Shown here one piece after another: positions 6,853 through 7,599 of a stretch of DNA of 7,599 bases. Location: the NCBI GenBank assembly GCA_937875275.1, contig CALNCC010000136.1, positions 1-7,599 on the forward strand, in the 5' to 3' direction. A program made the position numbers and the translations under genes. This DNA is from an uncultured Dysgonomonas sp. GTDB lineage: Bacteria; Bacteroidota; Bacteroidia; Bacteroidales; Dysgonomonadaceae. The notes beneath the pieces were generated by a model. That model ran no database searches. It saw nothing but the letters and a program-made list of their open reading frames with translations, and had not been told where the DNA came from. How positions within the stretch are numbered: position 1 is the stretch's first letter; the number at the start of each line of letters is the position of its first letter.

Positions 6853-6913
6853 GTGGAATATTGAAACAAGATACAACTAAACAATCACCCTTTTACAATC
6901 AGATTTTTCTTTT

Positions 6914-7599
6914 ATGAAAAACATTCTTATCGTAGGCAGTACGGGCCAGATAGGCTCGGAATTAAGTATTAAATTACGCTCTATTTATGGAGAGAGTAAT
7001 GTTATCTGCGGATATTACAAACCTCCTTTTCCTGAAAACTTTTTCGAATCGGGCCCTACTGTAGAAATAGATGCTACAGACATACAGCAAATAGCTGACG
7101 CAGTAAAAAAATACAAAATTGATACTATTTACAATCTAGCAGCAATATTATCAGCTACAGCCGAAAAAAATCCTAAGTTAGGGTGGGATGTTGGAGTAAA
7201 TAGCCTGATGAATTGCCTCGATGTAGCACGCGAATTTGGTTGTGCCGTTTTTACTCCAAGTTCTATAGGTGCTTTCGGTCCTAACACACCAAAAGACAAG
7301 ACACCTCAAGACACTATCCAACGTCCGAATACAGTGTATGGAATTACAAAAGTAATGGGTGAACTGCTTAGCGACTATTATTATACCAGATGGGGAGTAG
7401 ACACTCGCTCGGTACGTTTTCCGGGTATTATATCCAACCTTACTCATCCCGGTGGAGGTACGACAGACTATGCCGTTGAGATATATTACAATGCAGTAAG
7501 AGAGGAAAAATTTATATGTCCTCTGAAGCCGGGAACATTCATGGACATGATGTATATGCCCGATGCCATCAGGGCTACCATTGAGTTAATGGAGGCTCC
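6914..7599 (+). CDS. SDR-type L-threonine 3-dehydrogenase, N-terminal part (cut by window end)
   Basis: The frame starts at ATG 6914 after an A/T-rich leader and stays open to the window end (228 complete codons plus 2 nt). Known relatives are about 310-320 residues, so roughly the last quarter is missing. It shows a Rossmann loop GSTGQIG (8-14), YNLAAILSA (73-81), TPSSIGAFGP (114-123), and the short-chain dehydrogenase active site with Ser116/117, Tyr142 and Lys146 in VYGITK. RFPGIIS and DMMYMPDAIR are typical of the NAD-dependent epimerase-like threonine dehydrogenases found in Bacteroidota and animals. These differ from the zinc-dependent Tdh of E. coli, so I leave the symbol blank. It oxidises L-threonine to 2-amino-3-ketobutyrate with NAD+. 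Placement 61 nt after kbl on the same strand strongly supports this over a nucleotide-sugar epimerase. Confidence 0.93.
   Translation, partial: MKNILIVGSTGQIGSELSIKLRSIYGESNVICGYYKPPFPENFFESGPTVEIDATDIQQIADAVKKYKIDTIYNLAAILSATAEKNPKLGWDVGVNSLMNCLDVAREFGCAVFTPSSIGAFGPNTPKDKTPQDTIQRPNTVYGITKVMGELLSDYYYTRWGVDTRSVRFPGIISNLTHPGGGTTDYAVEIYYNAVREEKFICPLKPGTFMDMMYMPDAIRATIELMEA

Noticed and set aside
7178..7447. Minus-strand open frame of 89 residues
   Set aside because: It is a shadow of the threonine dehydrogenase frame, which has clear family motifs.

Overview
The window looks like chromosomal DNA of a Bacteroidota bacterium, most likely Bacteroidales (Dysgonomonas/Parabacteroides-like). This rests on AT-rich sequence, start codons preceded by A-rich leaders rather than Shine-Dalgarno boxes, candidate TTTG / TAnnTTTG promoters, a type IX secretion plug-family protein, a Bacteroidota-style Tat-exported Gfo/Idh/MocA oxidoreductase, and a two-domain DUF1080 protein. 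The genus is an inference.

Layout. (1) 1-1133 is the edge of a mobile or prophage region. The C-terminal 140 residues of a phage tail/fibre-like protein are followed by a wrecked reverse transcriptase (RT) gene. The RT is cut immediately after motif A (DISKFY). The downstream part (QSIGIPIG motif and YDD active site) lies on the minus strand, and the upstream part, with motif A, lies on the plus strand to its right. Both breakpoints carry the same hexamer in inverted orientation. The debris stops at the U-tract of the terminator of the next operon. (2) 1134-3981 is a minus-strand two-gene operon: a Tat-exported Gfo/Idh/MocA oxidoreductase, then 15 nt, then a secreted protein with two DUF1080 (3-keto-glycoside hydrolase/lyase-like) domains, ending in a clear intrinsic terminator. 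The pair suggests periplasmic processing of sugars or glycosides through 3-keto intermediates. (3) 3982-5436 holds a regulatory intergenic region with a perfect 10-bp hairpin, then a minus-strand DUF5103 / T9SS plug-like secreted protein. (4) 5437-7599 has a divergent promoter region and the plus-strand threonine-degradation pair: kbl (complete) and an SDR-type L-threonine 3-dehydrogenase (cut by the window end). Together these convert L-threonine to glycine and acetyl-CoA.

The genes from 1198 onward are ordinary, intact chromosomal genes. The unusual part is 395-1133: a defence-type (UG/Abi-like) RT fossil rearranged by an internal inversion next to a phage tail gene. I saw no intact new system, CRISPR array, tRNA, rRNA or transposase.
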